NCBI RefSeq assembly: GCF_029892515.1
Contig: NZ_JARXVF010000001.1
Span: 558,001 to 622,000 of the forward strand
Source of the DNA: Pseudaminobacter soli (ex Li et al. 2025)
Lineage (GTDB): Bacteria; Pseudomonadota; Alphaproteobacteria; Rhizobiales; Rhizobiaceae
DNA: 64,000 bases
Direction of reading: 5' to 3'
A model generated the notes under the pieces. The model was not told where the DNA came from and did no database searches. It saw only the letters and a list, made by a program, of their open reading frames with translations. Position numbers and translations under genes: made by a program. Shown piece by piece: positions 37,837 to 48,045 of this stretch. Numbering within the stretch: the first letter of the stretch is position 1; the number at the start of each line of letters is the position of its first letter.

Positions 37837-39287
37837 CGCTCCAGCCGGTCGAGGAACCACTGCGTCAGCCGGGTCCAGACCTCGTCCTTCTCGCCCGAAT
37901 CCTCGATCCCGTGGTCGAGATTGGGATTGTCGTTGACCTCGATGACGAAGACGCCATCCTTGGTCTCCTTGAGATCGACGCCATAAAGCCCGTCGCCGAT
38001 GCAGCGCGCTGCCCGCACGGCCGTCTCGACCACATGGGCCGGGGCGTGCTTCAGCGTGAATGTCTTGATGCCGCCTTCCACCGGTTTTCCGCCGCCGTCG
38101 TGATTGACGATCTGCCAGTGCTTCTTGGCCATCAGGTAGTGAACCGCAAACAGCGGCTGGCCGCCGAGCACGCCGATGCGCCAATCATACTGCGTAGGCA
38201 TGTATTTCTGGGCGATCAGCAGGTCGGATTCCTCCATCCAGGCGGTTGCCAGGGCCTTCAGCTCCTCGAAATTCGTCGCCTTCTTCACGCCGCGCGAAAA
38301 CGAGCTGTCGGGTATCTTCAGCACCAGCGGAAAGCCCAGCGTATCGGCCGCCAGCTGGAAGTCGGCCGGGCTCGCGATCATCACCGTCGGCGGCACGGGG
38401 ACCTTGTTGAAGGTCATCAACTCGTTGAGGTAGACCTTGTTGGTGCAGCGGATCATCGACAGCGGATCGTCGATCACCGGCATGCCTTCCTGTTGCGCGC
38501 GACGGGCAAATCGATAGGTGTGGTTAGAGATCGACGTCGTCTCGCGAATGAACAGCGCATCGTAGTTGGCGAGCTTGGCGAGGTCCTTGCGCGTGATCGG
38601 CTCGACCTCGACGCCCATTTTTTCGGCGGTTTTGGCCCAGTAGCGCAGTGAACTGATACTGGACGGCGGCAATTGCTCGTGCGGGTCCACCAGCGTGGCG
38701 AAGGTGTAGCGCGCCGGGACGCGCGCCCTGCCGTCACGCCATTCGCGATTTGTGTAACTGGCGAGGCTTGCCAGGAAGCGCGGCTTTTCCTCCGCACTCA
38801 TGCGCGCCAGCGGCAGGAAACCGATCTTATGGATCGTCGCCCATTCGTGATGATCCTTGATCGACACCTCTAACGCCGGCGCACGGAACCAATCGAACAG
38901 CAGCTTGGCAAAGCGGTCCCACGCCTTTGACGGGCCGATGCCGAAGAAGAAGGTGGCCTTGTCGGGAAAGCTGCCGCCAAGATCCTTGCGGCATTTGTTC
39001 AGCGCCAGTTCCAGCTCCGGCAGCGCGTTCTCGTAGAGCTTGCGTTCGGAAAGGTCGATCATGGTCTCGACCGTCGGGATCACCCTGTGCCCGCGCGAGC
39101 TCGCCAGCAGCGAGGCGTAGTAGCCCCGGCTCTGATAACCGTAGCTGTTGGACAGATTGATGACCTTCGGACGCTGCCCGCTGAACAGGGCCGGATGGGC
39201 AAGGTAGTCGCGATTGGTAATGATCTTGTGCGGCGTTGCCACCTGGTCGAGATCGCTCTGCCTGCCTGTAAGGATGACCCAGCTCAT
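37833..39287 (-). CDS. RLAN-domain / RimK-like ATP-grasp ligase
   Basis: A 484-residue protein with an N-terminal RimK-like RLAN domain (about 1-190; opens MSWVILTGRQSDLDQV) and a C-terminal RimK-type ATP-grasp domain with the Mg-binding VIEVNDNPNLDHG near 450-462. ATP-grasp ligases join a carboxylate to an amine through an acyl phosphate; RimK itself adds glutamate to ribosomal S6. The substrate of RLAN proteins is unknown. A GNAT gene lies 70 bp upstream on the same strand, and this ligase-GNAT association recurs in proteobacteria as far as I recall. Confidence 0.83.
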   Translation of the reverse strand: MSWVILTGRQSDLDQVATPHKIITNRDYLAHPALFSGQRPKVINLSNSYGYQSRGYYASLLASSRGHRVIPTVETMIDLSERKLYENALPELELALNKCRKDLGGSFPDKATFFFGIGPSKAWDRFAKLLFDWFRAPALEVSIKDHHEWATIHKIGFLPLARMSAEEKPRFLASLASYTNREWRDGRARVPARYTFATLVDPHEQLPPSSISSLRYWAKTAEKMGVEVEPITRKDLAKLANYDALFIRETTSISNHTYRFARRAQQEGMPVIDDPLSMIRCTNKVYLNELMTFNKVPVPPTVMIASPADFQLAADTLGFPLVLKIPDSSFSRGVKKATNFEELKALATAWMEESDLLIAQKYMPTQYDWRIGVLGGQPLFAVHYLMAKKHWQIVNHDGGGKPVEGGIKTFTLKHAPAHVVETAVRAARCIGDGLYGVDLKETKDGVFVIEVNDNPNLDHGIEDSGEKDEVWTRLTQWFLDRLER

Positions 39288-39357
39288 ATTCGCTCGCGTT
39301 CGATTGTATGGAAGGTGTCCCCAGCCCGGCGATCATTTCGGGCGAGGGACAATCTGC

Positions 39358-39861
39358 TCATCGGGAAGAAGTTCCCGCCGTTTTGCGGGCAGGCGTGGCA
39401 ATATTCGGCGACGACATATCGAGCGGCTTTTCGTAACGCAGGGCGTCCATGCCGTCGCCATAGTATCCGGGCTTTGATCCGAGCGGCCGGTAGCCGTTCT
39501 TTTCGTAAAGTGCGATTGCGCGCGGATTGTCCCGGCGCACCTCAAGGCGCATCGACGTGCAGCCTCTGGCGCCCGCCGCCTGCTCTGCGGCAGCAAGCAA
39601 GGCGCGGCCCTGCCCGCCTCCGCTGTTCGGCAAAACCGCCAAGGAATAAAGGCGCGCACTTTCGCTGCCGGCCCGGTAAAGCACAGCGCAATAGCCCCAA
39701 ATTCCGTCCTGACGGTCGGCGACGAGAAGCGATGCGGTGGGACTGGAAATCATGCGGCGAAAGGATTGCCGCGAAATGCGATCGGTGACGAAAACCGCCC
39801 ATTCGAGCGCCTCGAGCGCGTCCACGTCATCTTTGCGGGCCGGGCGGATTTCGGCGAGCAT
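39358..39861 (-). CDS. GNAT family N-acetyltransferase (RimI-like)
   Basis: A 167-residue GNAT protein: Val/Leu strand 4 (ARLYSLAVLP, about 71-80), acetyl-CoA loop GGGQGRALL (85-93) and the Y-E-K-N-G-Y segment near 120. Its RimI-like form suggests acetylation of a protein or peptide N-terminus. The last 18 residues are a loose tail. Its position before the ATP-grasp gene makes joint action on one peptide or metabolite plausible. Confidence 0.83.
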   Translation of the reverse strand: MLAEIRPARKDDVDALEALEWAVFVTDRISRQSFRRMISSPTASLLVADRQDGIWGYCAVLYRAGSESARLYSLAVLPNSGGGQGRALLAAAEQAAGARGCTSMRLEVRRDNPRAIALYEKNGYRPLGSKPGYYGDGMDALRYEKPLDMSSPNIATPARKTAGTSSR

Positions 39862-40004
39862 GCGAACCGGGAAACCTCAATAGAAAGATCGTCTAAAGGG
39901 CGGGCGGAACGTCTCTGCCGAAGCAATCACGCAAAGGCATCGATAGCGGTTTCGCGCCTCGAATTGGGCCGAATTGTGACTGCTCCGGGCTGCATCCACC
40001 GCAT

Positions 40005-40052
40005 GAAAAATCCGCCCCGAAACCCGCCTGAACGATGCGGGTTCCGGGGCGG
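40005..40052 (-). terminator. Intrinsic terminator of the ECF sigma/anti-sigma operon
   Basis: CCGCCCCGAAACCCGC (40012-40027) and GCGGGTTCCGGGGCGG (40037-40052) pair with one mismatch; read leftward the stem is followed by ATTTTTC. Confidence 0.85.
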
Positions 40053-40068
40053 TGGGGCAAACTCGGAA

Positions 40069-40857
40069 CTAGCTTTTCGCCCCCTGCAAAATCTGCCGGT
40101 ACGCCGAGTCGGCGATCCGTGTCAGATCGGCCTGCGGGAGGTTGCCGGCGATCGCGCAGCCATAGCCGTCGTCCAGCCAATAGAGGGCACGCATGTCGCC
40201 ATGCTCGACAAAGCGATAGCCGGTGTCCTGTTTGGTGGGGTCGCTGACGATATAGAGCGATACGCGGTTGCCGGTATGGTCCTGGTACATGAACTGAGCG
40301 GCGGCCTGCTTCTGGGCAGGCAATAGCCGTCCGCCGATGAGATCGAAACCTTGTTCGGTCAGATCGGGCGCAACGAGCGGAATGCCGACGCGGCGCGAAA
40401 GCCAGTCAACCAGATGCTGCTTCTCGTCGGCGCCCACTTCCACGACGTGCAGCTTTTCGGGGGCATAGAGCGCATAGGCTTCGATCGCATCTTCCGCGAC
40501 CTGGCTGTCGGCGGCCTTTACCGGGTTCCAGCCGGAGGCGCCGACGAAGTAACCACCCAACCCGCCAATCGCGAGCAAGGCAGCTGCGGCAGCGGCTCGC
40601 CAGACGGCGGACGGGAGTCGGCGACGCGGCGCATCTTCCTTCGCCAGCAATTGCTCCATGCGGGGCGGTATCGGCTCGGATGCGACGTCGGAAACCGCCC
40701 GTCGCAGCATGTCGCCGTCGACGGCAAAGCGCCGGCTCTTGGCTGCCATGTCGGGATTGGCCACAAGCCAGGCCTCATAGTCGGCGTATTCCTCCCCCGG
40801 CAACTCTCCGTCGAGGGCCATATGGATGTCGCGCTCGTTGAAATCGCGCCGGCTCAT
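40069..40857 (-). CDS. Anti-sigma factor (transmembrane)
   Basis: A 262-residue protein: a cytoplasmic N-terminal anti-sigma domain (1-80, FNERDIHMALDGELPGEE), one membrane helix (about 87-107) and a periplasmic sensor part of 150 residues. It lacks the His-x3-Cys-x2-Cys zinc motif of ZAS anti-sigma factors. The start overlaps the sigma-factor stop by four bases, which with the layout identifies its partner. The signal is unknown. Confidence 0.85.
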   Translation of the reverse strand: MSRRDFNERDIHMALDGELPGEEYADYEAWLVANPDMAAKSRRFAVDGDMLRRAVSDVASEPIPPRMEQLLAKEDAPRRRLPSAVWRAAAAAALLAIGGLGGYFVGASGWNPVKAADSQVAEDAIEAYALYAPEKLHVVEVGADEKQHLVDWLSRRVGIPLVAPDLTEQGFDLIGGRLLPAQKQAAAQFMYQDHTGNRVSLYIVSDPTKQDTGYRFVEHGDMRALYWLDDGYGCAIAGNLPQADLTRIADSAYRQILQGAKS

Positions 40858-41372
40858 GTGTCCACGATCCTTATTGCGCGGCGGCGCGAGCCGTCTTCCA
40901 GAAGGGCGCGAAGCTCTTCGCGTCCGCGGGCGATGCGGGACATAAGCGTGCCGGCCGGAATGCCCAGCACCTCAGCTGCCTCGGCATAGGAAAAACCTTC
41001 GACCGCGACCATCAGCAGCGCGGTGCGGCGGTCAGGGTGGATCGCCTGCAGCGCATCGAGGATTTCATGCGAGACGACGCTCTGCGCCTGATAAGCGGGC
41101 AGTGCCATGGCTTCGCTTGCCTCGAGCGGCAGCATCGTCGTTCCGCCGTACCGCTTGTCTTTCCTCACCCTGTCGATGAACAGATGATGCATAATCGTAA
41201 AAAGCCATCGTCGCGGGCTGTCGCCGGTCTGCCAGCTGTCAATCCGGGCGAGCGCTCTTTCGAGGCTGTCCTGAACCAGGTCGTCGGCGGCGTCACGGTT
41301 TCGCAGCAGCGCGCGCGCGTAGCGGCGCAGTCCCGGTATTTCCGCGAGTATTGCTGCCCGTCTCTGATCCAT
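40854..41372 (-). CDS. ECF-type RNA polymerase sigma factor
   Basis: A 172-residue sigma-70 family ECF protein: region 2 (RNRDAADDLVQDSLERAL, WLFTIMHHLFIDRVRK) and region 4 (YAEAAEVLGIPAGTLMSRIARGREELR). The start was placed at MDQRRAAIL, where region 2 homology begins. Its anti-sigma is a membrane protein, so it is not the NepR-controlled EcfG itself. A GGAAT-N17-CGTT element lies about 100 bases upstream. Confidence 0.9.
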   Translation of the reverse strand: MDQRRAAILAEIPGLRRYARALLRNRDAADDLVQDSLERALARIDSWQTGDSPRRWLFTIMHHLFIDRVRKDKRYGGTTMLPLEASEAMALPAYQAQSVVSHEILDALQAIHPDRRTALLMVAVEGFSYAEAAEVLGIPAGTLMSRIARGREELRALLEDGSRRRAIRIVDT

Positions 41373-41475
41373 GACGCTCGGCCGAACGCCCCTGCCGGAC
41401 TGAAATTCAACGCTATTCCAAGGCATCCGGCAATAGCCTGCGTTTCAACCCCGCGTTTGCGCCAAACACAGTATG

Positions 41476-41501
41476 AACGCTACAGGTAGTAGAATTATTC
41501 C
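41476..41501 (-). promoter_or_regulatory. ECF-type promoter element before the sigma factor gene
   Basis: Read leftward: GGAAT, 17 bases, CGTT. It fits the GGAA-type -35 of ECF promoters and differs from the EcfG consensus only in the fifth base; it could serve autoregulation or general-stress control. Confidence 0.45.
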
Positions 41502-41518
41502 CGCGATAGTTCGGATTT

Positions 41519-42280
41519 TCAGACGGCGCTGTCGCCAGGCACGTGATGTTTGCCCGCCGTATGCTTGCGCAGCGCATTGATAAAGCCGATGCGAGCATCG
41601 GGCGGCGTCAGCCCGCGCGGCTCATAGACATGCCGCGTGAAAAAGAATTCCGTCAGCCTGAAGGCTTGTTCGATCGCGCCCAAGTCGGCACGCATGCCAG
41701 GCCCGGCGATCAGAAAGGCGGGCAATGGCAGCATCTTGTCGTGCCAGGGCTGGCCAGCGTCGCGAGAGACGGCGCGGCCGGATTTCGGCGAGACGTAGGT
41801 AAGCTCTTCGCGCTGGCCGGTGGCAGCGCATTCGCTGAGGTCCAGGCCGAAGCCGAGTTCCTCCAGCACCATTAGCTCGAAGCGGACGACGAGTTCGCCG
41901 GCGGCGGTGGCGTCATCCAGATGGGAAAGCAGCAGCCCCAACATCTCGTAGAGGCCGAGATGCGGGTCACGCTCCGGCAAGAGGCGCAGATGGGCAGCGA
42001 TCGTCTGCAGGCCGTAGACTGCGCAGGCGCTTTCGAACAGCCTGGCTGCGTTGAGTTCCAGCGCTTCGACCTGGAACTGGCCCATATGCTCGTCCAGCCG
42101 AGCCCACCAAACGATATCGACGCGATTTCCCACCTGCAGAACCGGCTGCGACTTGCGCGAGCGCCCTCCCCGGACCATGCCGAGATGGCGCCCATGCGCG
42201 CGCGTCATCACCTCAAGTATGACGCTGGTTTCGCCATGCTTGCGGGCGCCAAGGACAATTCCCTCGTCGTGCCATTCCAT
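41519..42280 (-). CDS. recO: DNA repair protein RecO
   Basis: A 253-residue RecO: N-terminal OB fold ([21 protein letters not shown]) followed by helical domain. It loads RecA on SSB-coated gaps with RecR. It comes last in the leftward acpS-lepB-rnc-era-recO run, 18 bp after era. The zinc cysteines of some homologues are not seen (one Cys, ECAATG). Confidence 0.93.
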   Translation of the reverse strand: MEWHDEGIVLGARKHGETSVILEVMTRAHGRHLGMVRGGRSRKSQPVLQVGNRVDIVWWARLDEHMGQFQVEALELNAARLFESACAVYGLQTIAAHLRLLPERDPHLGLYEMLGLLLSHLDDATAAGELVVRFELMVLEELGFGLDLSECAATGQREELTYVSPKSGRAVSRDAGQPWHDKMLPLPAFLIAGPGMRADLGAIEQAFRLTEFFFTRHVYEPRGLTPPDARIGFINALRKHTAGKHHVPGDSAV

Positions 42281-42298
42281 TTCTGGAGATTCGGCCGC

Positions 42299-43207
42299 TC
42301 AGTGCGGGAATTCAAGTCCCATTTCGCGGTAGCGCTCGGGATCGTCGCCCCAGTTCTCGCGCACCTTCACGAACAGGAAGAGATGCACCTTCTGCTCGAG
42401 GATTTCGGCGATGTCCTTACGAGCGGACGTACCGATGGAGCGGATCGTCTCGCCCTTGTGGCCGAGCAGGATCTTCTTCTGGCTGTCGCGCTCGACATAG
42501 ATGACCTGCTCGATGCGCACGGAGCCGTCTGGCTTCTCTTCCCACTTTTCCGTCTCGACATGCGAGGAGTAGGGAAGCTCCTGGTGGAGACGAAGATAAA
42601 GCTTCTCACGGGTGATCTCGGCGGCCAGCTGGCGCATCGGCAGGTCCGAAATCTGGTCTTCCGGATAGTACCAGGGGCCAGCAGGCAAGGCCTTGGCGAG
42701 ATAGTCGAGAATGGCGCCGCAGCCGGCGCCGCTCAATGCCGAGACCATGAAGGTGGCGTCGAAGGCAACGCGCTTGTTGGCCTCTTCGGCAAGCAGAAGC
42801 AGGCTTTCGTGCTTCACACGATCGATCTTGTTTAGCACCAGAACCTTGTGCTGGCGTACCTCGGCGAGGTTTTCGAGAAGCGTTTCGGCATCACCTCGGA
42901 TGCCGCGCTCGGCATCGATGATCACCAGCACCATATCGGCATCCTTGGCCCCGCCCCAGGCGGTGGAGACCATAGCCTGATCGAGGCGGCGGCGCGGCTT
43001 GAAGATGCCGGGCGTGTCGACGAACACGATCTGCGCGTCATTGTGTATGGCGATGCCGCGCACGATGGCGCGCGTGGTCTGCACCTTGTGCGTGACGATC
43101 GAAACCTTGGCGCCGACAAGCTGGTTCACCAGCGTCGACTTTCCGGCATTCGGCGCGCCTATCAGGGCGACAAAGCCCGAATGGGTGACGGGTTCGGTTT
43201 CGCTCAC
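42299..43207 (-). CDS. era: GTPase Era
   Basis: A 302-residue GTPase for 30S assembly: G1 GAPNAGKST (17-25), G3 DTPGIF, G4 NKID and a C-terminal KH domain (GHKGETIRSIG) that binds the 3' end of 16S rRNA. Its start overlaps the rnc stop by four bases. Confidence 0.97.
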   Translation of the reverse strand: MSETEPVTHSGFVALIGAPNAGKSTLVNQLVGAKVSIVTHKVQTTRAIVRGIAIHNDAQIVFVDTPGIFKPRRRLDQAMVSTAWGGAKDADMVLVIIDAERGIRGDAETLLENLAEVRQHKVLVLNKIDRVKHESLLLLAEEANKRVAFDATFMVSALSGAGCGAILDYLAKALPAGPWYYPEDQISDLPMRQLAAEITREKLYLRLHQELPYSSHVETEKWEEKPDGSVRIEQVIYVERDSQKKILLGHKGETIRSIGTSARKDIAEILEQKVHLFLFVKVRENWGDDPERYREMGLEFPH

Positions 43208-43926
43208 TGTTCTTTTCCTTCCTGGCTCCAGACGCCCTCGCGCTGAAGCATGCTTGCGGCGGCGGCCTGCTCGGCCTCGCGCTTCGAACGCCCGGTTCCG
43301 TAGGCCGGTTCGAATGCGCCGACCCGGACGCTGACGGTGAAGACCGGATCGTGGTCGGGCCCTTCACGGCCCTCGATCTGGTAGCTTGGCGTCGCGGCAG
43401 CGGCCTGGTGCGCCCATTCCTGAAGCTCGGTCTTGGGGTCGCGGCGCGCAGCGTCCGTCACCTTCGAGCGCGGCTCCCAATAGCGCATGATGAACTGGCG
43501 TGCCACATCCAGCCCACCATCGAGATAGAGCGCGGCGATCAGCGATTCCAGCGCATCGGCACGGATATTCACCCGCTTGCGACCGGCAAGCGTCTTCACC
43601 TCGCTGCCCGCCCGGATGAGTTCGGTCAGACCGATCTGGTCGGCAATCTCGGCAAGCGCCTCGGCATTGACCAGCGCGTTTAGCCGAACCGAGAGCTCGC
43701 CCTCTGCCGCGGCTGGAAAGGCCTTGAACAGCATGTCCGCTACCACCAGGCCAAGCACGCGGTCGCCCAGGAACTCAAAGCGCTCGTAATCCGCTCCCGG
43801 CTTGACGCCGCGCGCGCTGGCATGCGTCAGCGCGCGTTGCAGACGCTCGAGGTCGGTGAAAGCGTATCCGGTGCGCTCGCGCAGTGCATCCGCGAGCGCT
43901 TGTCCGGTCGGTCGCTTAAGAGCCAT
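43204..43926 (-). CDS. rnc: Ribonuclease III
   Basis: A 240-residue double-strand RNase with the signature FEFLGDRVLGL (about 49-59), acidic catalytic residues in the following helices (DALESLIAALYLD) and a C-terminal double-strand RNA binding domain (GTGRSKREAEQAAA). It processes rRNA precursors. It lies 3 bp after lepB. Confidence 0.97.
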   Translation of the reverse strand: MALKRPTGQALADALRERTGYAFTDLERLQRALTHASARGVKPGADYERFEFLGDRVLGLVVADMLFKAFPAAAEGELSVRLNALVNAEALAEIADQIGLTELIRAGSEVKTLAGRKRVNIRADALESLIAALYLDGGLDVARQFIMRYWEPRSKVTDAARRDPKTELQEWAHQAAAATPSYQIEGREGPDHDPVFTVSVRVGAFEPAYGTGRSKREAEQAAAASMLQREGVWSQEGKEQ

Positions 43927-43929
43927 CGC

Positions 43930-44679
43930 TTAGTGGACGGGGGTAAAGAGGCGCGATCCGCGCACCAGCGAAGGCCACTTCCAGATTTCGAGCGGGCTTG
44001 CGCCGTCCGCGATCGAGAAGAAGATGATGTTGGCGCGGCCGACAAGGTTCTCCGCCGGCACATAGCCGACCGAGAAGCGGCTATCGTTGGAGTTGTCGCG
44101 GTTGTCGCCCATCATGAAGTAATGTCCTTCCGGCACTACGAATTCGCGCGTGTTGTCGCCGATCGAATTCGGCGTCAGGTCGAGCGTGTCGTAGGAAACG
44201 CCGTTGGGCAGCGTCTCGCGATAGACGTCGACCGGCCGGTTCACCTCCGTGATGTCGGGATTGTCGATCTGCCCCACCTTCACGCGCGGAACGCCAACGT
44301 CGTTGATGAAGAGCTGGCCGTCGCGCATCTGGATGCGGTCGCCCGGCAGGCCTATCACGCGCTTGATGTAATCCAGCGACGGGTTGGGCGGGAACTTGAA
44401 GACCACGACATCGCCGCGCTGCGGTTCGCTAGCCCAGACGCGACCGGAAAAGAGATTCGGCGAGAACGGCAGCGAATAGCGCGAATAGCCGTAAGCCCAT
44501 TTGGTGACGAAGAGATAGTCACCTTCGAGAAGCGTCGGCCGCATCGACCCCGAAGGAATCGAAAAAGGCTGAAAAAGAAAGGTACGGATGACCAGCGCCA
44601 GCAGCAGCGCCTGGATGATAACGCTGACCGTTTCGCCAAGCCCGCCAGATTTTTTTTGAGGTTTATCAGCCACGCTCAT
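43930..44679 (-). CDS. lepB: Signal peptidase I
   Basis: A 249-residue serine/lysine protease with one N-terminal anchor helix (about 19-38), catalytic Ser in PSGSMRPTL and Lys in YIKRVIGLPGD, and GDNRDNSNDSR near residue 195. It removes signal peptides on the outer face of the inner membrane. Confidence 0.96.
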   Translation of the reverse strand: MSVADKPQKKSGGLGETVSVIIQALLLALVIRTFLFQPFSIPSGSMRPTLLEGDYLFVTKWAYGYSRYSLPFSPNLFSGRVWASEPQRGDVVVFKFPPNPSLDYIKRVIGLPGDRIQMRDGQLFINDVGVPRVKVGQIDNPDITEVNRPVDVYRETLPNGVSYDTLDLTPNSIGDNTREFVVPEGHYFMMGDNRDNSNDSRFSVGYVPAENLVGRANIIFFSIADGASPLEIWKWPSLVRGSRLFTPVH

Positions 44680-44754
44680 GTCATCCTCGGTTGTGGATTG
44701 CGTTTGGGTATAAGGGCTTGGCGCGTCGGGAGCAATGCGTGCGCCTCACGGGCA

Positions 44755-45171
44755 TTAGGAAAGTGGAGGTTCTTCAACCGGCAAGGCCTCGATGATCACA
44801 AAGGCCTGCGCCAGAGGAAAATCGTCCGTGATCGTCAGGTGAATGACCGGACGATGGCCTTTGGGCAACATTTCAGCCAGCCGCACGGCCGCTCCTCCTG
44901 TCAAATGCATGGTGGGCTTGCCGCCGGGCAGGTTGACGACGCCCATATCCCGCCAGAACACGCCATGCGACATTCCGGTTCCCAATGCCTTCGAACAGGC
45001 CTCCTTAGAGGCAAAGCGCTTGGCGTAGGACGCCGCGCGTTCCTTGCGCCGCTCCGACTTCGCCTGCTCGATCTCGGTGAAGACGCGGGCCTTGAAGCGT
45101 TCGCCATAGCGCTCGAGCGACTTCTCGATGCGCCTGATGTCTATGAGATCGCTTCCTATGCCGATGATCAT
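44755..45171 (-). CDS. acpS: Holo-[acyl-carrier-protein] synthase
   Basis: A 138-residue phosphopantetheinyl transferase. [16 protein letters not shown] carries the Mg ligand Asp 8 and [15 protein letters not shown] the Glu of the second ligand. It activates ACP with coenzyme A. The ATG at 45171 matches the invariant start; it lies 13 bp after pyrE. Confidence 0.95.
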   Translation of the reverse strand: MIIGIGSDLIDIRRIEKSLERYGERFKARVFTEIEQAKSERRKERAASYAKRFASKEACSKALGTGMSHGVFWRDMGVVNLPGGKPTMHLTGGAAVRLAEMLPKGHRPVIHLTITDDFPLAQAFVIIEALPVEEPPLS

Positions 45172-45184
45172 CCGGCGTTGATCC

Positions 45185-45763
45185 TCAAATGTTGCGGCTA
45201 CCGGGCTTAACCGCCGGAATAGCCTGCAATTCCGGCGGAAGCTGGTCGGCCGGATAGGCCGGCACTTCATATTCGGCCAACGCGATCAGCGGCACGCCGA
45301 CGTCGCTCTTGCCGGCCGAGCGGTCGATGATGCAGGCGGCCGCGACTACCTCGGCACCGAGGTCCCGCAGGCATTCGATGGTCTCGCGGATCGACAGGCC
45401 GGTGGTGACGATGTCCTCCACGATGACGACGCGCGCGCCCTTCTCCATCTCGAAGCGGCGCAAGCGGAACACGCCGCCTTCGCGCTCGACCCAGATCGCC
45501 GGTACGCCGAGATGGCGCGACGTCTCATAGGCCGGGATCAGCCCGCCGATGGCAGGGCCGACGACATAGTCGATCTGGCCCGGCACCTCGACGCGAATCT
45601 TTTCGGCGAGCGCGCGGCAGAGCTTCTCGGTCTTGTCGGCATGCATGAAAACCCGCGCCTTCTGGAGGAAGACCGGGCTGCGCAGGCCGGAAGTCAGGAT
45701 GAAATGTCCTTCGAGGACAGCGCCTGCTTCACGAAAAATGTCCAGCACCTGATCGGTATTCAT
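45185..45763 (-). CDS. pyrE: Orotate phosphoribosyltransferase
   Basis: A 192-residue type I phosphoribosyltransferase with the PRPP motif [11 protein letters not shown] (about 110-120). It makes orotidine monophosphate. Gene order rsh-pyrE-acpS, with 22 and 13 bp gaps, indicates one transcript. Confidence 0.95.
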   Translation of the reverse strand: MNTDQVLDIFREAGAVLEGHFILTSGLRSPVFLQKARVFMHADKTEKLCRALAEKIRVEVPGQIDYVVGPAIGGLIPAYETSRHLGVPAIWVEREGGVFRLRRFEMEKGARVVIVEDIVTTGLSIRETIECLRDLGAEVVAAACIIDRSAGKSDVGVPLIALAEYEVPAYPADQLPPELQAIPAVKPGSRNI

Positions 45764-45785
45764 GCCGCTCCCGCCATTCAGATGG

Positions 45786-48017
45786 TCAGCCGTTGACGCG
45801 CTTTGCGTCGCTGACGCTCGAGTTTTCCTTGAGCTGCGAGAGCAGCCTGTTCAGATGCTTCAGATCCCAGACCTCGAGATCGATCAGCATTTCGGTGAAG
45901 TCCGGCGCGGTGCGCACCATGGACAATGTATGAATGTTGGCATCGTTCTCGGCGATCACCTGTGCGATCTCGGCCAGCGAACCCGGCGCATTGATCGCAA
46001 TCACGGAAATCCGCGCGGGGAACCGCTCCTTGGTTTCCTCGTCGATATCCCAGCGCACGTCGATCCAGCGTTCCGGCTGGTCGTCGAAGGCGGTCAGCGA
46101 CGGCGACTGGATCGGATAGATGGTGATGCCGGCGCCCGGCTGGATGATGCCGACGATGCGGTCGCCCGGCACCGCGCCCTCGGGCGCGAACCGCACCGGC
46201 AGGTCGCCGCGCACGCCGCGGATCGGCACAGCCCCGTCGCCCTTGGCCGCGCGCTTGTCCTTCCGCCCCGAACCGCGGCCGGGCATCTGGAACAGCATGC
46301 CGGCGGCGTTGCGGATTTTCGACCACCCCTCCTCGCGCGGCTTGGGGGCCTGCGGCGTTGCGCGCTCGTCCTTGAAGTCCGGGTAGACGGCCTTCATCAC
46401 ATCGGTCGACGACAGCTCGCCGCGGCCAACGGCGGCCACGACATCCTCGACATCCTTGCGCGCGAGCCGGTGCAGCACCGGCTTCAGCGCATCCTTGGAA
46501 AAGCTCTTGCCGGCCCGCTCGAACGCCCGCTCCAGGATGCGCACGCCAAGACCCGAATACTGCTTGCGGATCGCGTTCTTGGTAGCACGGCGGATGGAGG
46601 CGCGGGCCTTGCCGGTCACGACGATCGACTCCCAGGCAGCGGGCGGAACCTGCGCCTTCGAGCGGATGATCTCCACCTCGTCGCCATTTTTGAGCTCGGT
46701 CATCAACGGCATGATGCGGCCATTGATCTTGGCGCCCACGCAAGTGTCGCCGACATCGGTGTGGACGGCATAGGCGAAGTCGATCGGCGTCGCTCGACGC
46801 GGCAGCGCGATCAGCATGCCCTTTGGCGTGAAACAGAAGACCTGATCCTGGAACAGCTCCAGCTTGGTATTTTCGAGGAAGTCCTCAGGGTTGTCGCCTT
46901 CGGCCAGTTGCTCGATGGTGCGCCGCAGCCAGGCATAGGCGTTGGTCTCCTTCGAGATGGCGTGGCTGGCATTCACCTTGCCGCCGCTATCCTTGTAGAG
47001 CGCATGAACCGCCACGCCGTATTCGGCGATGGTGTTCATTTCGCGCGTGCGAATCTGCAGTTCGATGCGCTGGCGCGAGGGGCCGACAATCGTGGTGTGG
47101 ATCGAACGGTAGTCGTTCTGCTTCGGCGTCGAAATGTAGTCCTTGAAGCGACCGGGAACCATCGACCACGTCGTGTGGATGTCGCCGAGGGCGCGATAGC
47201 AGTCCTCGACGTTTTCCACGACCACGCGGAACCCGATGATGTCGGAAAGCTGCTCGAAGGACAGCGCCTTGGTTTCCATCTTGCGAAAGACGGACCATGG
47301 CTTCTTCTGGCGGCTCTTGACGGTCGCCTTCAGCGAATACTTCGCAAACAGGGCCGAAAGCGAGTTCTCGATCTCGGCGATCACGCCCTTGTTGCGCTCG
47401 AACACCTCGGCCAGCCGCGCGGTCACCGTCCGGTAGGCTTCCGGGTTGATGTACCGGAACGCGAGATCTTCCAGTTCCTCGCGCATGCCCTGCATGCCCA
47501 TGCGGCCGGCCAGAGGCGCATAGATATCCATGGTCTCTTCGGCGATGCGCAGCCGCTTGTTTTCCGGCATGTGGTCGAGGGTGCGCATGTTGTGCAGCCG
47601 GTCGGCCAGCTTGACCAAAAGCACGCGCACGTCTTCCGAGATCGCCAGCAGAAGCTTGCGCAGGTTCTCTGCCTGCTCGGCCTTCTTGGAGACGAGGTCC
47701 AGCTTCTTGAGTTTGGTCAGCCCTTCGACGAGCTTGCCAAGATCCGAGCCGAACAGCTCGTCGATCTCCTGCCGCGTGGCTGAGGTGTCCTCGATCGTGT
47801 CATGCAACAGCGCCACCGCGATGGTGGCTTCGTCCATATGCATGTCCGTGAGGATGGCCGCGACTTCGAGCGGATGGGAGAAATACGGGTCGCCGGACGC
47901 CCGCTTCTGGTGGCCATGCTTCTGCATGGCGTAGACGTAAGCTTTGTTGAGAAGAGCTTCATTCACGTCGGGCTTGTAGCGCTGCACGCGCTCGACAAGC
48001 TCATACTGACGCATCAT
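45786..48017 (-). CDS. rsh: Bifunctional (p)ppGpp synthetase/hydrolase (RSH)
   Basis: A 743-residue long RSH protein: HD hydrolase domain with LLHDTIEDT (about 78-86) intact, synthetase domain ([10 protein letters not shown] about 244, DYRSIHT), TGS and a C-terminal ACT domain ([15 protein letters not shown]). Both activities should be present. It sets the alarmone level in starvation and, in rhizobia, symbiosis. The start at MMRQYELVE was preferred over an upstream ATG eight codons earlier. Distance to rpoZ is 112 bp with two hairpins between. Confidence 0.96.
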   Translation of the reverse strand: MMRQYELVERVQRYKPDVNEALLNKAYVYAMQKHGHQKRASGDPYFSHPLEVAAILTDMHMDEATIAVALLHDTIEDTSATRQEIDELFGSDLGKLVEGLTKLKKLDLVSKKAEQAENLRKLLLAISEDVRVLLVKLADRLHNMRTLDHMPENKRLRIAEETMDIYAPLAGRMGMQGMREELEDLAFRYINPEAYRTVTARLAEVFERNKGVIAEIENSLSALFAKYSLKATVKSRQKKPWSVFRKMETKALSFEQLSDIIGFRVVVENVEDCYRALGDIHTTWSMVPGRFKDYISTPKQNDYRSIHTTIVGPSRQRIELQIRTREMNTIAEYGVAVHALYKDSGGKVNASHAISKETNAYAWLRRTIEQLAEGDNPEDFLENTKLELFQDQVFCFTPKGMLIALPRRATPIDFAYAVHTDVGDTCVGAKINGRIMPLMTELKNGDEVEIIRSKAQVPPAAWESIVVTGKARASIRRATKNAIRKQYSGLGVRILERAFERAGKSFSKDALKPVLHRLARKDVEDVVAAVGRGELSSTDVMKAVYPDFKDERATPQAPKPREEGWSKIRNAAGMLFQMPGRGSGRKDKRAAKGDGAVPIRGVRGDLPVRFAPEGAVPGDRIVGIIQPGAGITIYPIQSPSLTAFDDQPERWIDVRWDIDEETKERFPARISVIAINAPGSLAEIAQVIAENDANIHTLSMVRTAPDFTEMLIDLEVWDLKHLNRLLSQLKENSSVSDAKRVNG

Positions 48018-48045
48018 GGGCCAAATCTCACACTCAAACATGAAT

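Noticed and set aside
45762-47783. A 673-codon frame on the + strand
   Set aside because: Antisense shadow of rsh; no motif and GC-bias composition only.
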